DNA of 20,460 bases from Proteromonas lacertae. Taxonomy: Eukaryota; Sar; Bigyra; Opalinata; Proteromonadidae. Under the pieces are notes generated by a model. That model saw only the letters and a program-made list of their open reading frames with translations. It had not been told where the DNA came from and did no database searches. Below are positions 1-10,090 of the stretch, in pieces. The first letter of the stretch is position 1. Each line of letters begins with the position of its first letter. The DNA is taken from contig NGBS01001265.1 in the NCBI GenBank assembly GCA_002245135.1, forward strand, positions 1 through 20,460. Reading direction: 5' to 3'. Position numbers and translations under genes: made by a program.

Positions 1-355
1 TCATATTTAAAAACGTATAATAATAATAATTTAACAATCCATCACATTGTGTTACTTTTATCAAATACCTGATAATAGAAGAATATTGTTTCTTCTATTT
101 AGTTATATACTTATCACAAGTTGATGTATATTATATTATTTTTCATTATTATTATATATATATAGAAATTATATCAAAAGTTGTTATTAAGTTATTATAT
201 TCCAAAGATATTTCTGATTAAAGACCAATTGATCAATTGAACCAAATATTTCAATTAATACTCAACAATATCAATGAAATATAAACTGTGGAAATCAAAG
301 AAAATATCAAATATTATAATGTATATATTATATATAACTATTTAACATATAATTA
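1..355 (+). other. Unresolved AT-rich stretch, possible 5' exons of the SMP gene
   Basis: No convincing coding frame runs through this stretch. There are plausible 3' splice sites of the type seen in the genes downstream (a TA-rich tract ending in TATATAG near 165, and one ending in ATTAG at 355). Short open pieces lie between them, so 5' exons of the SMP-domain gene are likely here, but I could not build a continuous frame. The gene may begin outside the window, or its 5' part may be degraded. Confidence 0.3.
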
Positions 356-1730
356 GAAATTAACAAGAAACTCGTTGAAGTATATCGAAGATACAATTAT
401 ACTGAAAAACAATTCAATGATCCTCATATAATCAGTCATTTATTAGGAAGATGGTTAATAGAGTATAAGATAATGATTAATTGTATATAGGTATGGAATG
501 ATGAATATATAATGGAAAAATCAAAATGTATTTATCCAAAGGGATTAAATAGTGATAAAAAGCCAAATATAATCAAAACATTTTGAAATTATTGAGTTTA
601 AGTGGTGTAATACAACTCCAGAAATAAGCGATATTCATATACACAAACTCTATTAAACGGAGAGTTTTGTTTTTCAGCTCTTTTACATAAGGAAATGGTC
701 CAATGATTAAGTTAGGAATTGATATTGATGTGAATAATCGGTTTACTACTTTTCAAACCAAAATTGAAGTTATAATTTTAGTGAAGAAAATTTGTGGAAA
801 ATGTTCACTTTATATTCCTCCACCATTTGTGGATAAAGGATTTGGCTATATTACTTTCATATCTAAACCAGATGTTGAATTATCATTGGATATGAATATT
901 GAAAGAATTAACAATATTAAATATCTAAAATCAATGATTGAAGGATTTGTATTATGGAAGTTGAAAAATGTATAGAATTTAGTCTACATTACATTTTAAT
1001 AGACTTTAATTGATAATTTATCTTTACCTCATTGGATTCATGTCCCATTACCTTGGAAACATCGATTTCAAAAGGCAAATAATGCTCCATTTATACCTGT
1101 ATTTAATATTTTGTTATTTATAATATAGAAAATATCAATCAAATCAAATCACAACAATCATAAACATAAGAGTATGAAAGAAAATAGGAGTAAAAAAATA
1201 GAAATGAAAAAGTCAATATCTTGTCCAACTTCTCCAAAAGAAAGTAATTTGAAGAGATGTTATTCAGATTCAAAATTATATGATAAGAATGGGAATTATG
1301 CAATAATTAATAATAACTATTTACATATGAATAATAATCATGATAATACATCTCAAAGTGAAGATGTAATACTGCCAATTGAAAATTTGTCCAATCAAAT
1401 CCATATTCCAACAGATATTCATTCACAGAATGATAATAAAGAGAATAAAAATGGATCATTTATCTCTTCAGATATTCTAGAAGAATCAATGTTTGTTTAA
1501 TATTTTATAATCTCATTTTTGTTATTTAGAAAGAAAAAAAGTTCTGGTTCTATCAAGAAGTTTGCTCGTATTATATATATTACTTATATATATTTCTAAA
1601 TATAGAATTAGTTTCAAACACAATTCACAAACACAAGAAGAAAGAAATATCATTCACCAATCAAGTAGCATCCGTGTTTCATCGAAAAGGTAAAAGCAAA
1701 AAGACTGAATCACCAGCAACAGATAATTAG
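356..1730 (+). CDS. SMP-domain (TEX2/Nvj2-like) lipid-transfer protein, 3' part, 5' end unresolved
   Basis: The segment from about 700 to 1090 reads as an SMP (TULIP-type) domain. It has a GPMIKLGIDIDV strand, then GKCSLYIPPP, a KPDVELSLD strand, a helix near SMIEGFVLWKLKN, and after an intron NLSLPHWIHVPLPW. This is the order of TEX2/Nvj2 SMP domains (G-x-L-x-I-x-PPP, P-x-L-x-L, then LPxxIxxPLPW). Such domains carry lipids at ER contact sites; that role is known for the family and inferred here. Short GT-AG introns fit at 970-1002, 1099-1128, 1491-1529 and 1568-1605. The tail after 1129 is Asn/Lys/Ser-rich and probably disordered, ending in a basic, Lys-rich segment (VFHRKGKSKKTESP) with a TAG at 1728-1730. 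Exons between 356 and 700 (one with FNDPHIISHLLGRW, one with FEIIEFKWCNTTPEIS) do not join cleanly in my reading, so the 5' structure is uncertain and may be broken. Confidence 0.5.
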
Positions 1731-1790
1731 CAAAAATACTTTTATTAATTTAACATAAATATTATATTATTAATTTAAAAATCTGTTACT

Positions 1791-2194
1791 CTATATCCTC
1801 TCCCAATGCATTATAACATAACAAACATGACAAGCCAAAACCATAATTATTGTCACTTCTTGTTTAACAGCAAAATTGACATACATAAGGGATAAAAACA
1901 AAGCTATATACAATAATATTACAAATTAAATATACAAGGAATAACACCAGCTAAGAATCCATAAATAAAACCAAGAATTGGTGAAAACACTGGAATCCAT
2001 AATTTTCTGAATGAAGTACTCCAATATTTAATCCAATAATATATATAAAACAGCAAAAAGAAAGCAGCAGAACAAATGCAGTTAAAGAACATAATAGTAC
2101 CGAATGATCCTATAATAAAATTTCGATAAATATCAATTATACTAAATCCATTATCTTTAGCCACTTGGAAGTCAATTAACAATCTTTTCATCAT
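1791..2194 (-). CDS. Small multi-pass membrane protein, paralogue 1
   Basis: I do not recognise the family. Two exons separated by a 32-nt GT-AG intron (1904-1935) give about 123 residues from the tandem ATG-ATG at 2194. The protein has a basic amphipathic start (MMKRLL, then DFQVAKDNGFS), a hydrophobic segment (FGTIMFFNCICSAAFFLLFYIYYW), a second one with the motif LGFIYGFLAGVIP, and a third near the C-terminus (VTIIMVLACHVCYVIMHW). The reading frame stays open upstream of the ATG to about 2230 (NYSQAIQKRK), so an upstream exon is possible. The gene converges on the SMP gene, with 60 bp between the two stops. It has a close tandem paralogue at 2275-2692 with an intron at the equivalent place, which supports it as a real gene and makes the splice model credible. 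Confidence 0.6.
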
Positions 2195-2274
2195 TTTTCT
2201 TTTTTGAATAGCTTGAGAGTAATTCAAGCCTATTTCTTAAATCCCTCAATATCACCACTTGTAAATAGTCTTAT

Positions 2275-2692
2275 TTAACGATACATTTGTATTCGATATT
2301 GTCTACCTAACGCTAAATAACTCAACAAAAATGATAACCCAAATCCCATTAAAATGATAATATCATTCTTTACTGCAAAGTTAGCATATAAAATAGCAAA
2401 AAATACAGCTATAAATGTTACAAATATATTTTATTATATACATGGAACAATACCAGCAATGAAACCATAGGCAAAACCTACAAATACACTCAATATGGGA
2501 AATATCAGTTTTGTTAATGAATTATGCCAGTATCTCACCCAATAATACGTATAAACCACTAAAAATATAACAGCAGTTGAGATTGAGTTATAGAACATAA
2601 TAATTCCAAATGAATCTAGCAAATAAACTAATTAAAATAATACTAAGACCATTTTCTCTGGCTAATTCGATTGATATTAAATTCCTTGCCAT
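2275..2692 (-). pseudogene. Small multi-pass membrane protein, paralogue 2 (frameshifted)
   Basis: This is a tandem paralogue of the gene at 1791-2194. Matching blocks are MARNLISIELARENGLSII against MKRLLIDFQVAKDNGFSII, SFGIIMFYNSISTAVIFLV against SFGTIMFFNCICSAAFFLL, and GFAYGFIAGIVP against GFIYGFLAGVIP. A 33-nt intron (2409-2441) sits at the same codon as in paralogue 1. After it the protein ends VFFAILYANFAVKND...RQYRIQMYR with TAA at 2275-2277. The frame changes once, between the GLSII block and the LLDSFG block (around 2615-2630), so as given the gene is interrupted. That may be real decay or an assembly indel. It starts only 67 bp from the divergent DUF726 gene. Function is unknown; at least three membrane segments are predicted by eye. 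Confidence 0.5.
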
Positions 2693-2759
2693 TTTTAAAG
2701 AAAATAGAAGAAAAAAGAATGAAAAGCTTGATTACTATCAAGCATATCAAACACGAAAA
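2693..2759. promoter_or_regulatory. Short divergent intergenic region
   Basis: Only 67 bp separate the ATG of the - strand membrane-protein paralogue (2692) from the ATG of the + strand DUF726 gene (2760), so any promoters must overlap. The + strand here reads YYQAYQTRK, resembling NYSQAIQKRK found just upstream of the paralogue 1 start but in the opposite orientation. It contains the near-palindrome GCTTGATTACTATCAAGC. No specific factor site is recognised. Confidence 0.35.
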
Positions 2760-4977
2760 ATGAATAAACACAAAGACGATAAAGTATCTTTGAAAACTTT
2801 GAAGGAATTCAGAAAGGGTATCCTATTCTTTAACAATTAATTAGGTTTAAGAGAGTTGAATAAGTCAAAGAAGAAATATCCTTGGATGAATGAAAGATCC
2901 GTAGAACAGAAACGTGCTTTTAGTATTTAATAGAAAATGTTTAATTTAATTATAGTTAGTATATTAGCATGTAACTCTATGTGGTATAAAAGTGATTATG
3001 TCTATCAATACTGCTCTAATGCTTTAATTCATATATCAGTTGACTATTTGACATTAACAAAAGAAGAAGCAAACATGTTGGTCTCTGTTATAGGAATTGA
3101 TGATGTTGATCAAAGCAATTTTCTGGTGAAGTATAAGTGATAATTAATACTATATATTCATAGTTTTGAAGATACAAATGATCTATATGAAATGTTATTA
3201 GATTTATTTGTTCAATTATTAATGGAAAGAGAATATGATGTTAGATTAAGATCAATGATTTTAAAAACAATAAAACAATTCTCAGTATTTGTTATTATCT
3301 TTATTAAATGAATATATATAGTTATCATTAGAGAAATATTATATAAGTGAAAATTATCTAGTTTCAATACTATTGGATGGATATCTTAAAACCTTAAATA
3401 GTAAAAATCAAAAATCTAAAAAGAAAGTATATTGGTTTTTGTTTATTTTCTTATGATTTATTAGAATTGGAAGAAATGGGCAATGATTGGTGGAGGTGCT
3501 GTAGTTGGTGGAACATTGGCTGTATTAACAGGCGGATTGATTGTTCCAGCACTTGGTGGTTTAGCGACTGCAATTGGTATGTTTTCTCTTCATCACTATA
3601 AATTCATTTTCTATTTTTTACCTTTTAATAAAATATTGAAATTCTTATTCTTCAGTCCTAAATGTATATATTTTATAAATACAAGAGGGACTAAGTTAAT
3701 TATCATATTCTTATTTTATAGGGGTGTTAGGTGGAGCAACAGCAGCTGCAATTGCAGCAGGTATTTTTATTATTTCATCTTTTATTATTTAATATGAATA
3801 GTTCTTTCTGGATTTCTTTCAACTACTGCAGGAATTGCTGTTGTTACTACTTTATTTGGAGTTGGAGCAGCTGGATTATCAGGGTAAGAATCATTATTTT
3901 ATTCTCATCTTTTTTTCCTATTAGTTTTGTTTATAAATCTTATAAGAAAGTTAGTTCTGTTGTGTATTTAATATATTTCATGACTTTTTATACTGACTAT
4001 ATATATATATATTATTCATCATCTTATATTTAATATTTATAAATATATATAGTCAACATATGAATCATCGATTTGATGATGTAAAAGAATTTGAAATAAA
4101 AAATATAGGAAATGAAGAAGGTCATTTATGTATTAATTTATGTATAAGTGGATGGATTAGTAAAGAGAATGAATATATGTATAATTGGGGATATAAAAGT
4201 TGGTGGAAAGAATTATATAATGAAAGTGATCATTACTGTTTAATATGGGAAAGTAAAGAACTAAAATCATTAGGAAATGTGATGGATAATTTGATAGTTT
4301 CAACTGCTGGAACGATTGTAGCAACAGAAGTAATAAAAAAGACAATTTTGAATGGAATTATGTCAGCTATTACTCTGCCTTTAACTTTAATGAATGTTGC
4401 TTCGTTGATCGATAATCCTTGGAGTGTTGCTTTACAGAGAAGTGAAAATAGTGGAAATTTATTAGCTGAATTAATAAAAAGTGATGAATATGGAAAAAGA
4501 CCAATTAATTTGATTGGTTATTCCTTGGGAAGTCGATTAATCTATAAATGTTTAATGAATCTAATAGAAGATGAAGAATATAAAAACAAGAATCATATAA
4601 TAGAGAATGTGATTTTAATGGGAAGTGCAATAACAATAAATAAGAAAGAATGGGAAAATATTCGTGAATTAATTCCTGGTAAAATAATCAATATCTATAG
4701 TTCAAATGATTGGATTCTTGGTTATTTATATCGAGCTAATGTATATATATTGATATATATAATATTGTAATAATAATAAATAGAAAGTAGCAATAGAGAT
4801 AAGTGGATTAAAGCCAATCGAAGTAGAAGGAATAATCAATATATCTTTTTTTAATATGAATATTATATTCTTTAACTTTTGAAAGTAGATGTGAGTGAAA
4901 TAATCGAAGGTCATACTGACTATCCTCACAAGATTGAAGAAATAATGAGATATCTTCGAGAAAAAGAAATATTTTAA
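2760..4977 (+). CDS. DUF726/TMCO4-type alpha/beta-hydrolase, copy 1
   Basis: Spliced by eye, ten introns (2818-2844, 2923-2955, 3131-3163, 3285-3321, 3427-3464, 3577-3721, 3761-3801, 3884-4052, 4741-4783, 4841-4884) leave 1608 nt, an exact 535-residue frame ending at TAA 4975-4977. Order of parts: a helical N-terminal region; a Gly/Ala-rich membrane-like stretch (IGGGAVVGG ... GVLGGATAAA ... FGVGAAGLSG) typical of TMCO4 and yeast Mil1; then the hydrolase domain. The nucleophile elbow is GYSLGSR. Likely acid and histidine are the Asp of SSNDWILGYLYR and the His of EGHTDYP, which are family-conserved positions; the roles are inferred. The substrate is unknown for the family. The gene is divergent from a small membrane-protein gene and convergent with the EGF-repeat gene (72 bp between stops). 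From codon HRF (4063) onward it is nearly identical to the inverted copy at 10091-11938, except for one divergent patch. Confidence 0.85.
2818..2844 (+). other. 27-nt U12-like intron in DUF726 copy 1
   Basis: Removing these 27 nt restores FRKG-LRELNK in frame; reading through meets a TAA. The 5' end is GTATCCTAT, one base from the U12 donor GTATCCTTT. TTCTTTAAC at 2826-2834 is one base from the U12 branch element TTCCTTAAC, with the branch A 11 nt before the closing TTAG. The inverted copy 2 lacks this intron precisely. Confidence 0.65.
3577..3721 (+). other. 145-nt intron specific to DUF726 copy 1
   Basis: A GT-AG intron interrupts the Gly-rich segment (ATAIG-VLGG). Copy 2 encodes the matching segment (TSLG-LLGG) without a break. 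At 145 nt it is three to five times longer than most introns here. The 41-nt intron at 3761-3801 and the 37-nt intron at 3285-3321 are likewise absent from copy 2. I see no gene or known repeat inside it. Confidence 0.7.
3884..4052 (+). other. 169-nt intron of DUF726 copy 1 (29 nt in copy 2)
   Basis: The donor GTAAGAATC follows LSG and the acceptor ATATATAG precedes the codons for QHMNHRF. The intron at the same codon in copy 2 (11016-11044) is only 29 nt. The insert is T-rich with a long TA run near 3995-4015. The near-identical inverted repeat begins 10 nt after this intron. Confidence 0.7.
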
Positions 4978-4997
4978 TTTTTCTTCATGTTTTGTTT
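4063..4997 (+). repeat. Left arm of 935-bp inverted repeat (DUF726 3' half)
   Basis: This matches the reverse complement of 10071-11005 with no net length difference: every aligned pair of coordinates sums to 15068. It covers the last coding exons, both 3' introns and 20 bp beyond the stop. Outside one divergent patch (about 4279-4436), I see only a handful of base differences. Confidence 0.85.
4841..4884 (+). other. 44-nt non-GT intron with U12-like signals, DUF726 copy 1
   Basis: The flanking codons read VEGIIN and then VDVSEIIEGHTDYP, the conserved family order (xxENVDVSxxxxGH). The 44 nt between them have no usable GT donor. The stretch starts ATATCTTTT, close to the U12 AT-type donor ATATCCTTT, and has TTCTTTAAC at 4868-4876, ending about 9 nt later in GAAA. 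An equally in-frame choice is 4842-4885, which ends in AAAG but starts TATCTT. The same 44-nt insert with one change lies in copy 2 at 10184-10227. Confidence 0.6.
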
Positions 4998-5049
4998 TGT
5001 TTCTATTTAATAGAATAAAAAAAATTTCAATAATGAATGATATAGAATT

Positions 5050-8000
5050 TTACATCATTTCAACTTGGTTTTGACATCCTTCTCCACTAAATCCATCAAA
5101 ACATTCACAAACACCTGTTGAGTAATTACAAATACCTCTTCCACTACAATCTCTCTTTTCATCATCTTTTCCATTTGCATTTGTTGCTCCTTCTGGATCT
5201 ACACTTGAAGGACATTCAATTAAACTACAATCATATCCACGATGTCTTTTATCACATAAACAACCATATACTTCATCATCATATAATATATTGTTAGTTT
5301 CATATCTATTTCCAAATCCTCCATACTCTTTTAATTCAGTATTTGATAATAATTCACTCATTGGAACACATCTACCATTTCCATTACAATTATTTGGACA
5401 ATCTAATCTTTGACAAGAATCTCCACTAAATCCATCAAAACACTCACATAATCCACTTTCTCTATTACATACACCTTGTCCACTACATTCTAATTTCTTA
5501 TGAATATCATATCCATTATTTACATTTGCATTAAGTTGAATAGTAATATCACCAGTAATTGTAAACTTCTTATCAAGTATTACATAATAACCTTTAACAT
5601 CTCCATCTAATTGTCTTAATTGTCTTCTTGTATCAGTTGGTGCAGGTAGTAAATTATAATCAACACTTATTATTTGAGCATAAGTTCCTCCAATCTTAAT
5701 CCATCTGCCAGGTTGTAAATAATTCTCTATTATTGTTCTATTATCAGTTTCAAGTGGAATAAAGAATCTTCCTGTAGATTCAAATTCTTTATTAATTTTA
5801 TCAACTAACTTATTTCCAATAACAATTTCAGTTTTATCATTATCATTACTACAAACACCACCTTTTTCATCAGTTGGATTACAAGGTGTTTCTGATGGGT
5901 TTTCTCCTTCTTTATAATATAATGTCCTTCCATACTGACTATCTTCTAATTCAATTGGACTTCCATCAGGAGATGCTAATAATCGACATTCCATTTCTGT
6001 TGGCAACTCATCATTCTTATCATTTGGAGATAATATGAATATTGCATCATCACCTCCCATATCTTCAGGAACTACTAAATATTTTGTCACTTTCTTATCT
6101 TCACCTACACAACTTGCTTCATATACTTTATCTTCTTCTTCTTCTAATAATAATATTCGACTTTCACTTTTACCATAAAAACCATTCAATCTCAACATAT
6201 TCGCTATTCCACTTATTGTTATAAAACAATAATCTTTACTTGAACAATCATCAGGAGTAATTATTTCACTTTTTATTAATGATAAATCATTTATTACTTC
6301 ATTTACTTCACATATAAATGATTCAACAGCTTTAGGAATATCAAATAAATATTTCATTATATTATAACCATCTTCATCTTTTCCTAATAACATTGCCAAT
6401 CCTAAGAATTTATTACTCACTTTATCTCTACATTGTAAATTTGCACCAATTTCACCAACATCTCCTATTATGTCGATTTTATCATCTTCTACTGGTTGAG
6501 GTTTTGTATTGATAATTGGCTTATCATCAGACTTTTGATAATACTGATATGTTACTTTATCAAATCCTAAGAAATTAGTAGATTTTACATCACTTGAATC
6601 AATCTTTATTTCTTTTCCATCTAATGAGTATAATAAGTGACAAACCAAATCATTAGATGTAGTAGCTGAAAATGTTATAGTTACAGGAGTTGGTGAAGAT
6701 AGAGAAATACCACTAATATCTAATTGATAAGACTGACTTATTTCACCATCTGTACCACATTGGAAATTATAATTTCCATTTGATAAACCAAAATAATATA
6801 ATGTTGTACCAGTCACAGTCGTAGTACATGTTGCAGGAGTAGAAGAAACTTTACATATTACATAATTTGATAAATCATTATATTTATTAATTGTCATACA
6901 TTTCAATAAACTCAAATCTATAGAATTATCAAATGATATAACTATTATATTATTCTCATTCTTTAAAACTAATCCATTTGATGCTGTATTAGTGTGATAT
7001 ATTAAACATGATAATTCACTACCTACATCATATTTCACATTTGTAACTTCATATATTCCAGTTGCAGCTGGATTTTCTACAGCAGTTGGAATTGTTGGTT
7101 TCAATTGCAATGTAAATCCATCAGTAGTTGTTGATATATCATACATTTTACCTAAATCACTCTTTTGAATAGCATCAAGAGTAGTAATTGAATTTCCAGC
7201 TAGCATTAGACATTAAGAAACACTTCTTACCTGCATCTGGTACAGGATTATCAGGATTAGCGTTTGTATCTACTTTAAATTGAATATTACCACTATCATC
7301 ACCAACAGTTACATCATATAATTTATAATTATTATTTTCTACTTCACATAATAGTTGTGGTGAAGAAGGTAATGTTATTTTCATACTTGTTAATGATGTA
7401 GTCTTAATACCATTCCATGTTATAGCCGATTAGCTAGAATCATACTTTTGAACACCATAATACAATGTCAAATCATTATAACTCTCTAATACTTTACAAT
7501 CATAATATTCAGGAGTTGGAGTTCCTGATTTAACAAAGTAATATTTAATTGCATAAGTTGGTGTTTTTACACCATTTTCTTCTTCTTCAAAATATGAATA
7601 TATTTTCGCTAAACCTAATGGTTTTCTGTTTATTTTATTACTACATTCTAATAATCCACCTGCTGAAGAAATACCATCATATTTAACACCAGTAACTTTA
7701 TAAACACCATCAATCACAGGAGAATCACCAATAGCAATAGTAGATGTAGTTGTTTTGGTAGTTAATTTCCACTGTTTAGATGAAACTGTATCTATTTTAT
7801 ATTTATTCTTTAAATCACTTGTATTAATTTCTACTTTCTTTCCATCAAATGAAGATAATAAATAACAAACACTTCCAGTAATAGAAGCAGTTGTTGTAAA
7901 TACAACATCACCACTACTTGCTTCATAATATGGAAGTTTTGGTTCAGTTAATGTAAATTCATATTCAGTAAATGATGTATCTTTACCACATAACATTGTA

Positions 8001-9958
8001 TATTTATTTTCTTTATTATATGATTTATAAAATCCTAATTGTTGGAAGTAATAACTCATTTTCTCAAAAGTAACTGTTGTTGCACCTAATGTGTTTGGAT
8101 ATAAAGTCATATCTTTATGAGGATATAAAAACTCACAATCTTTTCCTTTAATATCTTTAGTTGAATGAACATAAAAATCATTTCCATTCTTATATAATAT
8201 ATTTACCATCTTCTATTGGAGTTGTATATTCATAACATTTCATTATTCCACCTGTTGATCCTGATATTATATTCAATCCATTAACTTTGTATATACTTCC
8301 TTGATATTAAAGATGATGTTGGTAATGATGAATAATATTTATATTCTTTTGTCGAAGTATTTTCAGTTAAATGATTCTTATACAATTCACTTTCAATTAT
8401 ATCAATTGGAACAGCTCTATTTGAAGTTGTATCTTTACCAGCAATTATATAACATATTCTATCTTTAGGTAACTTACTAATATCAGCTACTTTAGGTTGA
8501 AAAACTACATCACCGTCTTTACCACATGAAGATGATGGCGAAGTATATTCATATAATTGTACTTCACTATTATCTCCTTCAGTTCTACATGCAAATAGAT
8601 ATTCTGTTGAAGCAGTTAAATAACTAGTAAAGATATTACACATCTTTTCCCATTTGATATTACAATCACTACCAGCAGAAGTACAATCAGAAGCAGTAGT
8701 AGTGAATTTAACAAAGAAATATAATGAGAAATCAGAATATTTATCTAATTCACAATCATATAATATAGGAATTGGAATTATATCTCCTTTACTATCAGCT
8801 TGAATCTTATTACCATCACCATCAACTAAATCAAAATCATATAAAATATAATAACTTATAGAACTATCACTTTCTGTCTTACTACCTAATAAATATGCTG
8901 TTTGAATTGATTTACTTCCTGGTATTCTACAATTCAATAATCCAAATGAATTAGCATCATATTTATTAACAGTATTAGCAGCAGGAATAGTATAAATAGA
9001 GTTATGTTTAACTCCATACATATTTGATTCAACTGATATAATAGTTTTAGGATAGTATTTGGAATAATCAGATTCAGCAACACTTTGAGTAGCAATATTT
9101 CCATTTTCAATTTTAGCTAATAATACACATGTGCCTGTAGCTGCTGGAGATGCATTTGGATCAAGTGTAAATACAATATTACCACTTTCTTCAACTGTAA
9201 TATCAGTAATTTTAACTTCTTTATCAGTTATTGCTTCACCAAGTTTAGCTACACAACCCATACTTAATCCTGTATCTTTTTCTTTACTCTTTATTTCAGG
9301 ATATATTTCTGACATTTTCAACCAAGTAACAGTTTTTCCATCTACATCAATTGTAGATGTTGGATTGATTAATGATAAATCATTGTATTTCATTACCAAT
9401 AAACATTTCATACCAACATCTATTCCTTTACTACCTTCTTTAACATAATATTCCAATTCACTCTTCACTTTGATTATTTCACCTGAAGAAACAAAAGCAT
9501 CTTTTGAATCATAACAATTTATCTTACCAGCACTACTCGTACCATCATAATACGATATATTGATATTTGTTTTAACCAAATATACTTTATCAACACCTTC
9601 TACAACAACTTTAGAGGTAATATCGGCTAAAGCAATTTCAACTTCACTCATATTTCTACCTTCACTCAATTCACGATGATAGATGAAGTTACCATCATCG
9701 ACACTTCGACTAGAGTAAATGGTGTTTGTATTTAAAGCACTAAAACTTTTACCACTTCCACAACCACCTATTTATTTTTAATTATTATTTTATACGTTTA
9801 GAACAATCGGCACCTATATAGTCATTGTCATAACCATCAGATTTTTTAAAACACTCGCAAACACCATTACTTTTGCAAGTTCCATGTCCACTACAGCTGT
9901 TTGGACAAACTGAATATACAGCCACAAAGAATAAAACCAAAACAACAATCAACTTCAT
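5050..9958 (-). CDS. Secreted repeat protein with EGF-like modules, disrupted in this sequence
   Basis: The first exon (9796-9958) encodes a signal peptide (MKLIVVLVLFFVAVYS) and an EGF-like module (CPNSCSGHGTC ... CECF ... DC). A 28-nt GT-AG intron (9768-9795) follows. The body is about 1400 residues of repeated modules of two types: one with G-x-Y-x-V-x-x-VKYD ... LxC ... CxVxxYNDLSLY, the other with ITWxKM ... YxLxC ... VVF ... TGxxCYLLSSFDGKxVEI. The C-terminus has EGF-like modules with the signature CECFDGFSGxxCQ twice and CLCDKRHRGYDC once. It ends without a membrane anchor, so secretion or wall association is inferred. As given, the frame is broken by an in-frame TAA (7430-7432) and by three shifts (near 8305, 8190 and 7205). 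All three go in the same sense, so the total coding length is still a multiple of three (1627 codons). Homology to the repeat modules continues across each break. Recent decay or assembly indels are both possible. I do not recognise the family beyond the EGF modules. Confidence 0.7.
9768..9795 (-). other. 28-nt GT-AG intron in the EGF-repeat gene
   Basis: On the - strand the intron starts GTATAAAAT and ends AAATAG. Removing it joins the EGF-like exon (GADCSKR) in frame to GCGSGKSFSALN; reading through gives a TAA immediately. It marks the lower size range of introns in this genome. Confidence 0.75.
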
Positions 9959-10090
9959 TTTTAAAACGGAAAGATATTATTTTCAAACCCCAACTTTTCA
10001 TAAACCAATTTTGAAAAGATTTTTAGTTTTTCTTTTTATCTCAACAAATACACTTCAACAAATAAAACACAAACAAAACATGAAGAAAAA
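9959..10090. promoter_or_regulatory. Upstream region of the EGF-repeat gene
   Basis: This 132-bp AT-rich gap lies between the EGF gene start and the stop of DUF726 copy 2. It must hold the EGF gene promoter on the - strand and the 3' end of copy 2. The last 20 bp (10071-10090) belong to the inverted repeat. No specific motif is recognised. Confidence 0.35.

Noticed and set aside
703-975. A stand-alone 90-residue gene
   Set aside because: It ends at a GT donor, and the family sequence continues after a 33-nt intron, so it is an exon of the larger SMP-domain gene.
2610-2840. 76-residue frame on the + strand starting MNLANK
   Set aside because: Its first part is antisense to the second membrane-protein paralogue; only the end from 2760 belongs to a real gene (DUF726 copy 1).
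4726-4929. 67-residue frame conserved on the strand opposite both DUF726 genes (also 10139-10342)
   Set aside because: Its conservation follows from the inverted repeat; it runs antisense through DUF726 exons and introns.
7430-7432. Stop-codon reassignment (TAA read as an amino acid)
   Set aside because: TAA terminates the EGF gene, both DUF726 genes and several ORFs exactly where homology ends. The one in-frame TAA in the EGF gene is better explained as a mutation or sequence error, and the others fall in introns.
9131-9448. 105-residue + strand frame
   Set aside because: Antisense shadow of the EGF-repeat gene.
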